From positions 102,690-166,689 of the forward strand of contig CAJUPY010000003.1 in assembly GCA_910588035.1 (NCBI GenBank): a DNA stretch of 64,000 nt. The letters run 5' to 3'. Position 1 is the stretch's first letter. Each line of letters starts with the position of its first letter. Of the stretch, positions 43,830-53,715 are shown one piece after another. A model generated the notes under the pieces. It did no database searches. It was given only the letters and a program-made list of their open reading frames with translations, and was not told where the DNA came from. The translations under genes and the position numbers were made by a program. This stretch comes from an uncultured Muribaculaceae bacterium. Its GTDB lineage: Bacteria > Bacteroidota > Bacteroidia > Bacteroidales > Muribaculaceae.

Positions 43830-46800
43830 TCACTTTTTTATTGGACTGATGTTGAACTGGTAGACCATGTGGAGCATGACATAGTGTGGAAGCGAGCGAT
43901 ACCATGTCTCGGTGCGGCCTTGTGCGTTGACATCATATTGTGTCTGTGACAGATTGTGGAGCAGGTCGAAGGCTTCGAGACGTGCCACGAGACGTACGTT
44001 CATCATAGGCTGTGACACTGAGGCGTTGACAACGAAGTCATTGGTGTTCATCAGCGATGAGCCGTAACCGCGGCGTGAATACACCGTCCCGTCGGCCGAC
44101 ACGGTTGTCTTCAAACCCGGAATGGTGTAGCGTGCCGACATGCCATAGTTCCAGTCAGTGGCGTTGAGAGTTGTAAAATCGACCATTTGACCGGTGCTGT
44201 GACGCCATTTTATGTCGCCGCTGGCCCTGACATTGAACCCGTTTTTCTCAAACTGTAGGTATAGTCCGTCGTGTGCGATAAGAGTATTGACCTTGTTCAG
44301 TCTGCTTTCTGTCATTCCTTGAAGCATGGTGTAGTCAACGCTGCGGTTGAAAACTCCGTCGGCATTGTTTCCGAAGGTCCACAAACGGTTTTCTCCAAAT
44401 GTGCGGGTGAGGTCTACATTCAATTTGGCGAAATAGTTTCCGTTGACGTTCACAGGCCGGTAGGTGTAGACACCGGTCAACGGATCATAGATAACTGATT
44501 GGGCGGTGGAACGATGGTAATAGTCGAGTGAGAGGCCGACATGCAACAGCCGCTTGTGCACTCCCCGACTGTAGTAGTCGGCACCGACTTTGGTGACGCG
44601 GTCGCCTTTCAAACCGGGATTTCCTGATTTGACCACTAATGGCTGGCTGTCATCTCGGTAATCGATTAGATCATAAAGCGACGGCACGGAATTGTAGTGG
44701 GAGGCTGTAAGGTTGATAGACCGGTCATATTTGTTCTCTGGGTGAAAGGTCAGGATGATCGATGGTTTTACGATGAAGTCTGTAGAAGTGATGTGGGTGT
44801 CGATTTTTCCTCGATGATAGTGGAGAGACCGGTGGGTCGGGTCGAGCTGTAGGTCGAATCCCCACAAGATGTAGTCCATCGGGTAGGGCATGACATCTGT
44901 CGGCATGACACGTCTTATTTTGCGCAGTGTCAGGTTTGTGGTGTAGTGATTGATATGATATCGGCTGTCGTAAGAGTTAGCGAAATCGGTGATTGCCGAC
45001 AGAGCATCGCATTGAGACGGCAACAGCAGTGTGTCGGGGTGATAGAGATAGTCATGCTTTTTTGATTTCGAGAGTCTGATTATTTCATTGACTAAAAACG
45101 TGATGCCGTTCTTGGCCTGAATGCTGTAGTTGAGCGAAAGATTTGCTTTCGAGTTATGATTTTGATACTCGTTGATGTTGTGGAGCGGATTTCCGGCCGG
45201 AACGGTGAAGTCAAAGCGTTTCATGTTTTCGCTGTTTTCGACGTCATGGATATATTCGACTTGAAATCCGACTGATGATTTTTGGTTTTTCCCAATGGGG
45301 AAAGTCTCTGAAAGACGTCCCGAGAAGTAGCGGGCATGGCCGTCGCCGAACCCCATGTCAGAAATGCTGTTGGTTAGCGATGATTCGTCAAATTGTTCGG
45401 TTGAAGAGAACGAGCGTGATGAAAAAGTGCGGTAGCGATAGTTAAGCTCCACTATGCTCCACGGTTTTTGAATGTGAGTGTAGCTGCGCAGTTTGAGAAG
45501 CCGGTTCCGGTCGGTGCCGTTTGACTGGAATATTGACAGTGGCTTGGAGTCGGCGATGAACATTTCACGACGCTGAACCATGTCGACACGGTCAGAAGTC
45601 GAGCTGTAGTCGATGTTGAATGTCTCCTCAAGTTTCTGATTCTTGAAGTTGATCTCGCTGGCGACACTGCGTGTGGTCAGCATCGATTTGGGCATTTTCT
45701 CAGGACGCCATTTGTCTGATTCGCCGATGTGACGCCGTTCGTTGACATTATTGATATTGCCGACGACAGAGACACGAAACGGATCGGAGAAGCCGAGAAG
45801 GAAAGCACGACCGAGATATCGGTCAGAATTTCCTGCTGCCGCCTCGACGTTGGCTATCATGCCACGGTTGTATTCCTGTTTCAGATTCACGTCCATGACA
45901 TATTTCTTTGGTTCGACCTCATAGCCCATTGCCTGGCTCAGATCGCTTGTCTTTTCATAAACCTTTACGTTCTTGACCGTATAATAGGGCAGGTTTTTCA
46001 GAAGTACCTCTGATTTACCGCGGAAAAATGAGCGGGAGCCGAGAAGCAGTTCATCGACCTTGCGTCCGTTGACAAAAATTTCGCCATGTTCGTTCATTGT
46101 CACTCCAGGCATCTGACGTATCATGTCGTCAAGCATTGAACCTTCTGGCAAATTGAATGCGTCGGCGTTATAGACGATGGTGTCTCCTTTCCAGAACATC
46201 TTGATCTTGGTCGCAGTCACGACCACTTCATCGAGTTGCTTTTTGTGTAGGCGTTGCATTTTTATGTCACCCACGAACACGGCTCCGTTGGCATTGTCGG
46301 GAATGTAGGCACTTAACCACGCATCGTCATATCCGTGAAGAACGGCGTGAAACAGATATTTCTGTCCTGTAGGCAATGTGGTGTGAAACTGTGCATGTTC
46401 GACCCTGTTGCGCCGATTTTTTATTTCGAGCATGCCGGCTTCACCAATCACGGTGCTGTCGGCCGACAGCACCGTGATTTTCGCTTGTGGAAGGGCTATG
46501 CCAAGAAACCCGTCCATGACTTCGCCGCCCGCGAAAACCATGTTTTGTTTCGGTTTTTGTTTATTCTGGATAATGGAGATTGATTTCTCAGATTCCATTT
46601 TATAGCCGAGCTCAAGCGGTGGAAGAAGTTTGTCGAGCACATTACTGACGGTCTCGTTTGTGTAATCGACTGAAATTCCATTGATTTTGTCGACGACCGC
46701 ATTGCGATAGGAAAACTTGTAGGGAGTTTGCGCTTCTATCGTTTTCAAAACCTTGACCAAGGATACATCTTTCATTTTCAATGTCACCTTGGAGTCTTGC

Positions 46801-46862
46801 GCCATACCATGCAAAACGGTTGAGACTGCAATCAAAAAAGTCAACAATACGGTTCTCATCAT
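43830..46862 (-). CDS. Outer membrane TonB-dependent-like receptor with STN domain
   Basis: 1010 aa. Signal peptide (MMRTVLLTFLIAVSTVLHG); STN/secretin-like domain about 25-85 (VTLKMKDVSLVKVLKTIEAQ); a beta-sandwich about 105-205; TonB-box-like KKQLDEVVVTATK at about 210; plug-like region to about 330; then a large barrel of the OMP_b-brl_3 type with late STAQSVIYDPLTGVYTYRPV. The STN domain means that it signals to the FecR-type anti-sigma factor encoded just upstream. The barrel does not end in a classical SusC way, and there is no SusD partner. Ligand unknown. Confidence 0.88.
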   Translation of the reverse strand: MMRTVLLTFLIAVSTVLHGMAQDSKVTLKMKDVSLVKVLKTIEAQTPYKFSYRNAVVDKINGISVDYTNETVSNVLDKLLPPLELGYKMESEKSISIIQNKQKPKQNMVFAGGEVMDGFLGIALPQAKITVLSADSTVIGEAGMLEIKNRRNRVEHAQFHTTLPTGQKYLFHAVLHGYDDAWLSAYIPDNANGAVFVGDIKMQRLHKKQLDEVVVTATKIKMFWKGDTIVYNADAFNLPEGSMLDDMIRQMPGVTMNEHGEIFVNGRKVDELLLGSRSFFRGKSEVLLKNLPYYTVKNVKVYEKTSDLSQAMGYEVEPKKYVMDVNLKQEYNRGMIANVEAAAGNSDRYLGRAFLLGFSDPFRVSVVGNINNVNERRHIGESDKWRPEKMPKSMLTTRSVASEINFKNQKLEETFNIDYSSTSDRVDMVQRREMFIADSKPLSIFQSNGTDRNRLLKLRSYTHIQKPWSIVELNYRYRTFSSRSFSSTEQFDESSLTNSISDMGFGDGHARYFSGRLSETFPIGKNQKSSVGFQVEYIHDVENSENMKRFDFTVPAGNPLHNINEYQNHNSKANLSLNYSIQAKNGITFLVNEIIRLSKSKKHDYLYHPDTLLLPSQCDALSAITDFANSYDSRYHINHYTTNLTLRKIRRVMPTDVMPYPMDYILWGFDLQLDPTHRSLHYHRGKIDTHITSTDFIVKPSIILTFHPENKYDRSINLTASHYNSVPSLYDLIDYRDDSQPLVVKSGNPGLKGDRVTKVGADYYSRGVHKRLLHVGLSLDYYHRSTAQSVIYDPLTGVYTYRPVNVNGNYFAKLNVDLTRTFGENRLWTFGNNADGVFNRSVDYTMLQGMTESRLNKVNTLIAHDGLYLQFEKNGFNVRASGDIKWRHSTGQMVDFTTLNATDWNYGMSARYTIPGLKTTVSADGTVYSRRGYGSSLMNTNDFVVNASVSQPMMNVRLVARLEAFDLLHNLSQTQYDVNAQGRTETWYRSLPHYVMLHMVYQFNISPIKK

Positions 46863-46958
46863 GAGTTCGGTTTAGGAGTTTCTTGAATTGTGAGTGTAAT
46901 GGTTTTACCATATTACGCGTCAACGGTCCTAACGTACCATGATTTTTTTTAATGATTG

Positions 46959-47936
46959 TTATTTTACCGAAATCATGCGTCGGTCAAGCGTGAATTCCAC
47001 ATCATAGACATCTTCGAGAATGTCGAGAACTGTAGAGATGTCGTCACCGGGAAGTGTGCCGGTGAAACGGTCGTCAAGCATGGAAGACATGGTAGATTTG
47101 TTGAATGAGACACCATATCTTGTCTCGATTTCGCTTATCACTGTTGTAAACGGTGTGTCGTTGAACGCCAATTCATTTTTGAGCCATGCGATGTCGGCAG
47201 CATTATTGTCGACATCGCTGATCTCGACAGTGTCGCTGTATTTGTTGAATACTGCCTTTTGCCACGTTTCAAGCACAATATTCCTTTTGACTCCGTCGCA
47301 GTGCATGACAACAGATCCTTCGGTAAGGAATACGGATGCTACATTTTCAGTCTCACGTGACCTTACATTGAATTTTGTACCGAGTACATTAACGCTTATT
47401 CCACTCGCGTTGACGGAAAATGGGTTTGACCGATCGTTTGCGACAGAGAAGAAGGCTTCTCCGTTTAGATTGACAGTGCGTTTCCCCTTTGCAAATGAGT
47501 GGGGATTGTAAGATAACACAGATTTGTTATTGATTTTAATTTCGGTCCCGTCGGGCAAAGTGACAGTTGCCGTTTCTCCTTGTCCGGTGGTTATGACGGT
47601 CGTGCAGTCGATGTCGTGGGTTGCAGAGTGGTGGTAATAGATCGTTGAGAAAATGAAGAGCGGGAGCAGAACGGTAGAGGCATATTTCATAATTGTGGCA
47701 ACGATGCGCGGTTTCCTTTCCGATCTCGATCTGGTTGTATCATGATTATCCTCAGCGGAAATGCGTGAGGAGATTTTTTCAAACAATTGATCTTTATCTT
47801 CGCTGCTCCATGTCGTATCGGCAAAATTGTTTTCGTTCCAGTTGCGCTCGAGTAGCCGCGAGAGTTCGCGGTCAGTCATTTCCGACGTTTTTTTGCGCTC
47901 AATTTCAAAAAGTTCGCTGTTTTTCATCTCTGTCAT
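46959..47936 (-). CDS. FecR-family anti-sigma factor
   Basis: 325 aa. Residues 1 to about 80 are the cytoplasmic sigma-binding part, with one membrane helix at about 84-104 (MKYASTVLLPLFIFSTIYYH). The FecR beta-domain spans about 110-215 (VTTGQGETATVTLPDGTEIK, NLNGEAFFSVANDRSNPFSV), and a C-terminal DUF4974 secretin-like module about 250-325 (YGVSFNKSTMSSMLDDRFTG). It holds the ECF sigma factor until the receptor binds ligand. ATG overlaps the sigma factor stop (ATGA). 96 bases separate it from the receptor gene. Confidence 0.94.
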   Translation of the reverse strand: MTEMKNSELFEIERKKTSEMTDRELSRLLERNWNENNFADTTWSSEDKDQLFEKISSRISAEDNHDTTRSRSERKPRIVATIMKYASTVLLPLFIFSTIYYHHSATHDIDCTTVITTGQGETATVTLPDGTEIKINNKSVLSYNPHSFAKGKRTVNLNGEAFFSVANDRSNPFSVNASGISVNVLGTKFNVRSRETENVASVFLTEGSVVMHCDGVKRNIVLETWQKAVFNKYSDTVEISDVDNNAADIAWLKNELAFNDTPFTTVISEIETRYGVSFNKSTMSSMLDDRFTGTLPGDDISTVLDILEDVYDVEFTLDRRMISVK

Positions 47937-48523
47937 TTAAACGTGAATAGAGAAACAAGTGAAATTACAATAGATAGTTTTGCCAATGATAATCTAAGCT
48001 CCTTTAGTCCGAGTGAGAGTTGATTTTTGACGGTCTGTTCGCTGAGATTGAGTTCTTTGGCGATCTCAGAGTTTTTCATGCCTTTCCATTTCGAGAGTTT
48101 GACAATTTGCTGTTGACGTGCCGACAGGGTTCTGAAGGCGCGTACAAGTGCACTGCGGTATTCGTCAAACTCCATAGCCGACGAGGCTGTGTTGTTGCTT
48201 TGAAGCGAGTCGAGATATTCTACATAATCGACATAGTGTTGTGATGACATTCGTTTGCGGTAGGCCGATATGAATAGGTTCCGGCCTATGACGAATAGAA
48301 ACGATTCAAACGATTTGTCCACATCAATTCTACCTCTGCTCTCCCATAATTTGACAAACACCTCTTGAACAAGATCAGATGCGTCGTCACGCGATTTAGT
48401 GAGGCTGAATGCATAACTGAACAGCTTCGGAGCATACATGTCGTATATGATTTTGAATGCATGCTGTGAACCGTTCTTGAGGTCTGCAATTATTTTTTTC
48501 CTGTATCGTTCTTCCACACTCAT
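47933..48523 (-). CDS. FecI-like ECF sigma factor
   Basis: 196 aa. Region 2 (about 20-90, FKIIYDMYAPKLFSYAFSLT, RDDASDLVQEVFVKLWE) and region 4 (about 125-180, MKNSEIAKELNLSEQTVKNQ). The C-terminal 20 residues are hydrophobic (LAKLSIVISLVSLFTFK), as in many Bacteroidetes FecI proteins. With the FecR and STN-receptor genes it forms a cell-surface signalling trio. It begins only 4 bases after the hydrolase gene, so it is probably also transcribed from the glycine cleavage operon. Confidence 0.94.
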   Translation of the reverse strand: MSVEERYRKKIIADLKNGSQHAFKIIYDMYAPKLFSYAFSLTKSRDDASDLVQEVFVKLWESRGRIDVDKSFESFLFVIGRNLFISAYRKRMSSQHYVDYVEYLDSLQSNNTASSAMEFDEYRSALVRAFRTLSARQQQIVKLSKWKGMKNSEIAKELNLSEQTVKNQLSLGLKELRLSLAKLSIVISLVSLFTFK

Positions 48524-48527
48524 TAAG

Positions 48528-49550
48528 CTAAAAATGAAAAAGTTTGTCGAGTCTATCGGTGATCATGTCGAGAGTTTCAGGTGAAACGTCTTCGTTTATA
48601 GTCTCATATTCCTGTGGCAGTCCGGTTGTGCAGCGCTGGAATAGGTGGTTATGGCCTTTTACGGTGATTGTGTCGGCGTTTTTGTTAAGTTCGCTGATAG
48701 TCTTTAGCGACAGAGGGACGACCTGCATGTCGCGGTCGCCGTTTAGTGCGATCCACGGAACCGCCACATTTGTTATGTCGTCGGCCGGATCGTAGCGAAG
48801 CATCGAACGGTACCATGGGGTGAGCATCGCGTCAACTTCGCCCGACAACTTATCCATTACTCCAGGCACTTTTGATGTCACGCCCATTGCTTCGCCGAGT
48901 TTCACCAGCATAGCCGATTTGGCGAGATAGACGGGCATGTCTGATTTGGCGATGTCGAGCAGCTGCCGCTGAAGCTGCTCCTGATCCCACTTTCCGGTCA
49001 TGGCGACGGCCATTGCGCGACACTGTGACATGATCAGCGAGTCACCTGCCCAGGCCGGAGCGGCGAGTGTGACAATGAACCGGCATTTCTTGTTTCGGTT
49101 GGCTGTCTTGATTGCGACAATACCACCCTCGGAGTGACCGATCACACCGACGGGTAAATTTGGGAAGCATGAGTCAAGATGATTCACGGCCGACGATATG
49201 TCTGAGACAAAATCGTCGGTGGTCGACTTTGAAAAATCTCCTTGTGAATCACCGGCACCGCGGTCATCAAGCCTTAGAACGGCATATCCGTTGGCCGACA
49301 GATGTTCGGCAATGGCTTTAAACAGTCTGTGTCCGTAAATTTCTTCATCGCGGTTCTGTTTACCGCTTCCTGTAGCCATTACGATCGCAGCTTTCGGAGC
49401 GACGTTGGCGGGAACGGTCAGAGTTCCCGCCAACGTTATTCCGGCATCACGGTTTGCCACCGTGAATTCACTTTCAGTGAAGTTGCAGGCATTTGCGGCA
49501 GATGTGATGATCGCGGCGGCTGCGGTTGCAAGAATTACAGACATTTTCAT
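48528..49550 (-). CDS. Secreted alpha/beta hydrolase
   Basis: 340 aa. Signal peptide MKMSVILATAAAAIITSAANA, then an alpha/beta hydrolase with nucleophile GHSEGG (about residue 142), acid in NGDRDMQV and histidine in KGHNHLFQ near the C-terminus: a full Ser-Asp-His triad. It resembles serine aminopeptidase/hydrolase S33-type esterases; substrate unknown. The ATG overlaps the lpdA stop (ATGA), which places a secreted enzyme inside the glycine cleavage operon. Confidence 0.85.
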   Translation of the reverse strand: MKMSVILATAAAAIITSAANACNFTESEFTVANRDAGITLAGTLTVPANVAPKAAIVMATGSGKQNRDEEIYGHRLFKAIAEHLSANGYAVLRLDDRGAGDSQGDFSKSTTDDFVSDISSAVNHLDSCFPNLPVGVIGHSEGGIVAIKTANRNKKCRFIVTLAAPAWAGDSLIMSQCRAMAVAMTGKWDQEQLQRQLLDIAKSDMPVYLAKSAMLVKLGEAMGVTSKVPGVMDKLSGEVDAMLTPWYRSMLRYDPADDITNVAVPWIALNGDRDMQVVPLSLKTISELNKNADTITVKGHNHLFQRCTTGLPQEYETINEDVSPETLDMITDRLDKLFHF

Positions 49551-50875
49551 GAAATGTTTGATGATGCCATTCGTGCTGCGCTTTGAACGGCCTCACCGAG
49601 CGTGGGGTGACCGTGAATGGTTTCGGCGACAGCATCGACCGTCAATCCTTTTGACATAGCCAATGCTACTTCGGCAATGAGGTCGGCCGCGTGTGGCGCA
49701 CAGATGTGGCATCCCAGAATGCGTCCCGTCTTTTTCTCGGCTATCATCTTGACAATGCCCGAATCTTCATTCATTGCGACGGCTTTGCCGTTGCCGCGCA
49801 TCAACGCTTTGGCGGTCACGTAGTCGAGGTTCTGTGCTTTACATTGTTCGTCGGTCAGACCGACCATTGAACATTCGGGAATTGTAAACACAGCCGACGG
49901 AATCACATCGAGGTCAACTGCCTTGCCGAGCGCACGCCGGCCTTGTGCCGATGCGGCATGTGCAAGCATGCATCGTCCGTTGACATCACCGATCGCATAG
50001 ACACCTTCGACCGATGTCATCATGCGGTCGTCGACTTTGATGCCGCGGCGGTCGCAGACGATGCCGGCTTCGGTAGTTCCTGCAGGGATGACCGGACGGC
50101 GTCCGACGGCCATGATCACCGTCTCTGCTTCGACTGACGCTACCTTTCCTTTTGTCTCATAGACAACAGTGTGGCCGTCGGCGATTTCTGTCACGGCAGC
50201 CGAGGTGATGATGTCGATGCCTTTTGCGGTGAGTTCTTTCTTGAGCCGTTTTGAGATGTCTTTGTCAAACGGCGGAAGAATCTCCTTGCAAAATTCGATT
50301 ACGGTCACTGTGACACCGAATGCATTTAGAATCGAGGCAAATTCGATGCCGATGACACCACCTCCGATAATGACCACGCTTTGTGGCAATCGTGTCAACT
50401 CGAGAAAAGCGTCGCTGTCAATGGCGGTGTCTGCACCCGGAATGGGCAAACGTGCCGGTGACGATCCGGTCGCGATTATGATCTTGGGCGCGGTGTAGGC
50501 TTCCTCCCCGACAACCACGGTGTGGGCGTCGGCAAACCGTGCCTCGCCCTCGACAACCGTACATTTGCCGACAGCCATGGCCACACCTTCGCGCAGCCGT
50601 CTGACAACTTCGTCCTTGCGGTGTGCGGCCACGGTGTAGTCTGGCCTGTAGTTGTCGATCTCAACGCCGAAGAGGGCCGCTTCCCTGACATCCTGAACAA
50701 CTTGTGCGGAACGGCAGAGTGTTTTCGTCGGAATGCAACCGCGGTTGAGGCAAGTGCCGCCGAGTTCACTTTTTTCGATGAGAACCACCGACAATCCTTC
50801 GGCAGCAGCCTCGGCGGCTGTCTCATAGCCGCCGGGTCCTGCTCCGATAATAATTAAATCAGCCGGTGTGATCAT
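49547..50875 (-). CDS. lpdA: Dihydrolipoyl dehydrogenase (L protein)
   Basis: Re-oxidises the dihydrolipoyl arm of GcvH with NAD+; 442 aa flavoprotein. FAD motif GAGPGGYETA (11-20), redox disulfide C42/C47 in GGTCLNRGCIPTK, NAD motif IGGGVIGIEFAS, and the C-terminal catalytic HGHPTLGEA. Fused into the operon by ATGA overlaps at both ends (gcvPB before, hydrolase after). It may also serve other lipoate enzymes, but the context says glycine cleavage. Confidence 0.95.
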   Translation of the reverse strand: MITPADLIIIGAGPGGYETAAEAAAEGLSVVLIEKSELGGTCLNRGCIPTKTLCRSAQVVQDVREAALFGVEIDNYRPDYTVAAHRKDEVVRRLREGVAMAVGKCTVVEGEARFADAHTVVVGEEAYTAPKIIIATGSSPARLPIPGADTAIDSDAFLELTRLPQSVVIIGGGVIGIEFASILNAFGVTVTVIEFCKEILPPFDKDISKRLKKELTAKGIDIITSAAVTEIADGHTVVYETKGKVASVEAETVIMAVGRRPVIPAGTTEAGIVCDRRGIKVDDRMMTSVEGVYAIGDVNGRCMLAHAASAQGRRALGKAVDLDVIPSAVFTIPECSMVGLTDEQCKAQNLDYVTAKALMRGNGKAVAMNEDSGIVKMIAEKKTGRILGCHICAPHAADLIAEVALAMSKGLTVDAVAETIHGHPTLGEAVQSAARMASSNIS

Positions 50876-52335
50876 TTCGGTTGTGTGAGTTCGGTGTAGT
50901 TGACAATCGGGTGTAGAGCGGCCTCAGTGTCGTCGGGATGACTGACCGGGGTGTTATGGGGCGCGGTCTTGACCACGTCTGGGGTCTCCGATGCCTCGCG
51001 TGCTATGTCACGCATCACTTCGATGAATTGGTCGAGTGTCTCGCGTGATTCGGTCTCGGTCGGCTCGATCATCAGCGATTCGTGGAACAGCAACGGGAAG
51101 TAGATTGTCGGGGCGTGATATCCGTGGTCAAGAAGACGTTTGGCGACATTGAGAGTCGTGACGCCTGTCGATTTGTCGGCAAGGCCGTCAAAGACGAATT
51201 CATGTTTGCAGACTCCCTCGATCGGAAGACAATAAACATCTTTTAGCGACTCCTTGACGTAGTTGGCATTGAGCGTGGCAAGCTTGCCGGCCATTTTAAG
51301 ACCGTCGCGTCCGAGTGACAAGATATATGACAGCGCGCGTGCCTCGACTGCGAAATTGCCGAGAAGCGCACTTATGCGTCCCAATGAAGTGTCGGTCGTG
51401 ACGAGTTTGAATGAGCCGTCATTGTTGCGTATCACCCGCGGATTGGGCAGGAATTGCTCGAGTCCCTCGCGCACGCCGACTGGACCGGCACCGGGGCCTC
51501 CGCCACCATGAGGTGTCGAGAATGTCTTGTGGAGGTTGATGTGCATGACATCAAATCCCATGTCTCCGGGACGTGCAACGCCGAGCATCGGGTTGAGGTT
51601 GGCTCCGTCGTAATAGAGCAGTGCCCCGGCATCATGGACCAGGCGTGCTATTTCGGGAATATTTTTCTCGAAAATGCCGAGAGTGTTGGGGTTGGTCATC
51701 ATCACTGCGGCAACCGAGTCGTCGAGCAAAGGTTTCAGATCTTCGACATCGACAGTTCCGTCGGGGCGGCTCTTGACCTCGATTATCTCTAGGCCGGCTA
51801 CTGCCGCGCTGGCCGGATTGGTGCCGTGGGCCGAATCGGGGACTATGACTTTTGTCCGTTTGTGGTCTCCACGGCTTCGATGATAGGCACGTATGACCAT
51901 GAGTCCGGTCAACTCACCGTGTGCTCCCGCATAGGGATTGAGGGTGAATTCGCTCATTCCACCTATTTCTGAAAGAGCCTTCTGGAGTGTGTGGTAAAGT
52001 TCGAGAACTCCCTGGGCTGCTTCGGCCGGAGTGTCGGGGTGGAGCGAGCGGAACGACGGGTGGGAAGCGATCTCCTCATTGATTTTCGGATTGTACTTCA
52101 TCGTGCATGATCCGAGAGGATAAAAGCCTGTGTCAACTCCGAAATTGTTGGTTGACTGGTTGTTGTAGTGACGCACAACGGTCGGTTCGTCAACCTCTGG
52201 CAGATCAAGCTGCGTTTCGCGTCTCAATTCTTCGGGCAGATCGACTTCAGGAAGGTGGTTGTCGGGAAGCATGTAGCCCTTTCGGCCCGGTTGAGAAAGC
52301 TCAAAAATGAGTTTGCTGTATAAATCGCGGTTCAT
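50872..52335 (-). CDS. gcvPB: Glycine dehydrogenase (decarboxylating) subunit 2
   Basis: 487 aa, C-terminal half of the split P protein. It carries the pyridoxal phosphate lysine in HINLHKTFSTPHGGGGPG, and the N-terminal FYPLGSCTMKYNPK segment typical of GcvPB. With GcvPA it decarboxylates glycine and loads the aminomethyl group on GcvH. 27 bases after gcvPA; its stop overlaps the lpdA start. Confidence 0.96.
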   Translation of the reverse strand: MNRDLYSKLIFELSQPGRKGYMLPDNHLPEVDLPEELRRETQLDLPEVDEPTVVRHYNNQSTNNFGVDTGFYPLGSCTMKYNPKINEEIASHPSFRSLHPDTPAEAAQGVLELYHTLQKALSEIGGMSEFTLNPYAGAHGELTGLMVIRAYHRSRGDHKRTKVIVPDSAHGTNPASAAVAGLEIIEVKSRPDGTVDVEDLKPLLDDSVAAVMMTNPNTLGIFEKNIPEIARLVHDAGALLYYDGANLNPMLGVARPGDMGFDVMHINLHKTFSTPHGGGGPGAGPVGVREGLEQFLPNPRVIRNNDGSFKLVTTDTSLGRISALLGNFAVEARALSYILSLGRDGLKMAGKLATLNANYVKESLKDVYCLPIEGVCKHEFVFDGLADKSTGVTTLNVAKRLLDHGYHAPTIYFPLLFHESLMIEPTETESRETLDQFIEVMRDIAREASETPDVVKTAPHNTPVSHPDDTEAALHPIVNYTELTQPK

Positions 52336-52362
52336 TTGTTGTTTCGGTTAAGAAGTCGGGGA

Positions 52363-53688
52363 CTACAGTGAATTGATAATTTTTGCCAGATGATCCATTT
52401 CATCGACGGTCTGCATCTCGGTTACGGCGATCAACAACCTGTCGGGTGCGATCGCAACTCCGGCGAGTATGCCTTCTTTCAGAGCTGCGGCCACAATGTC
52501 GTTGGCATTGGCTTTGGTCGTCAGACAGAATTCGTTCAGGTAGGGTTTTTCGGGGAATGTCAGCGATGCTTTCCCTCCTGCGGTGATCTTGTCGGCCAGG
52601 TAATGGGCGCCGTCAGCACCACGCCGGTTCACCTCGCGGAGTCCTTGCGCACCCATGAGCGACATGTAGATTGTCACATAAAGGGCCATTAGACCTTGGT
52701 TGGAGCAGATGTTGCTGGTCGCTTTCTCGCGTCTGATGTGTTGTTCGCGTGCCTGGAGTGTCAAAACGAACACACGCTGTCCGCGCCCGTCGGTGGTGGC
52801 ACCGACAATGCGCCCCGGAATCTTTCTCATCAAAGATTTTCGGGCACACAGGAAGCCGAGATATGGTCCGCCGAAACTCAATGGAATTCCGAGCGACTGG
52901 GCATCGCCGACCGCGACGTCGGCGCCCCATTCACCGGGTGTCTTTATTGTGGCGAGGTCAATGGCGACGCAGTTCATGATGAGCAGTGCCTTGCCGGCTT
53001 TGCACATGTCGGCATAGCCGCTGTAGTCCTCGATGATACCATAGCGGTTGCGCAGCGCGACGATCACGCCGGCCACATTGCCTTCAGCGAGTTTGCTCTC
53101 AAGATCCTGGCGACATGTGACTCCGTCGCATTCGTCGATCATGTCGATCTCTACACCGTGATATGACGCATAGGTCTTGACGACATCAATGACAGCCTGG
53201 CTGACTGTCGAAGAAACAAGCACACGTTTGCGTTTGCGTGCGTGGGCCACAGCCATCATCATTGCTTCGGCTGTGGCGGTCGTGCCGTCATACATGGAAG
53301 CATTGCTGACATCGAGACCTGTCAGCCGGCACATCATCGACTGATATTCAAAAATATATTGGAGTGTGCCCTGTGAGATCTCGGGCTGATAGGGTGTGTA
53401 GGCTGTGAGATATTCCGATCTGGCGATCAGTGAGCCGATCACTGCCGGAGCATAGTGGTCATAAAATCCGTTGCCGGCAAAGCAGACGAGTTCAGAATTC
53501 TTTTTTCCGAGGTGTTTGAAAAAATCGCGCACCTCCTTCTCGCTCATCTGCTCCGGAAGGTCGTAGTCACCCTTGAACAGGAGTTCATCAGGCACGTCGC
53601 TGTAAAGCTCATCGAGCGACCCGAGGCCACAGCGTTGAAGCATGGCCTTGATGTCGCCCGGAGTGTGTGGGAAATATCTATGTGACAT
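52363..53688 (-). CDS. gcvPA: Glycine dehydrogenase (decarboxylating) subunit 1
   Basis: 441 aa, N-terminal half of the split P protein; no PLP lysine, as expected for subunit 1. Family segments: MSHRYFPHTPGDIKAML at the start, YTPYQPEISQGTLQYIFEYQ, and SFGGPYLGFLCARK. The two-gene form of GcvP is the Firmicutes/archaeal-like variant, here in a Bacteroidales; many Bacteroides have a single long P protein. 27-base gaps on both sides fit one operon. Confidence 0.95.
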   Translation of the reverse strand: MSHRYFPHTPGDIKAMLQRCGLGSLDELYSDVPDELLFKGDYDLPEQMSEKEVRDFFKHLGKKNSELVCFAGNGFYDHYAPAVIGSLIARSEYLTAYTPYQPEISQGTLQYIFEYQSMMCRLTGLDVSNASMYDGTTATAEAMMMAVAHARKRKRVLVSSTVSQAVIDVVKTYASYHGVEIDMIDECDGVTCRQDLESKLAEGNVAGVIVALRNRYGIIEDYSGYADMCKAGKALLIMNCVAIDLATIKTPGEWGADVAVGDAQSLGIPLSFGGPYLGFLCARKSLMRKIPGRIVGATTDGRGQRVFVLTLQAREQHIRREKATSNICSNQGLMALYVTIYMSLMGAQGLREVNRRGADGAHYLADKITAGGKASLTFPEKPYLNEFCLTTKANANDIVAAALKEGILAGVAIAPDRLLIAVTEMQTVDEMDHLAKIINSL

Positions 53689-53715
53689 ATAGATCGTTTA
53701 CATTTTGTCTGAAAA

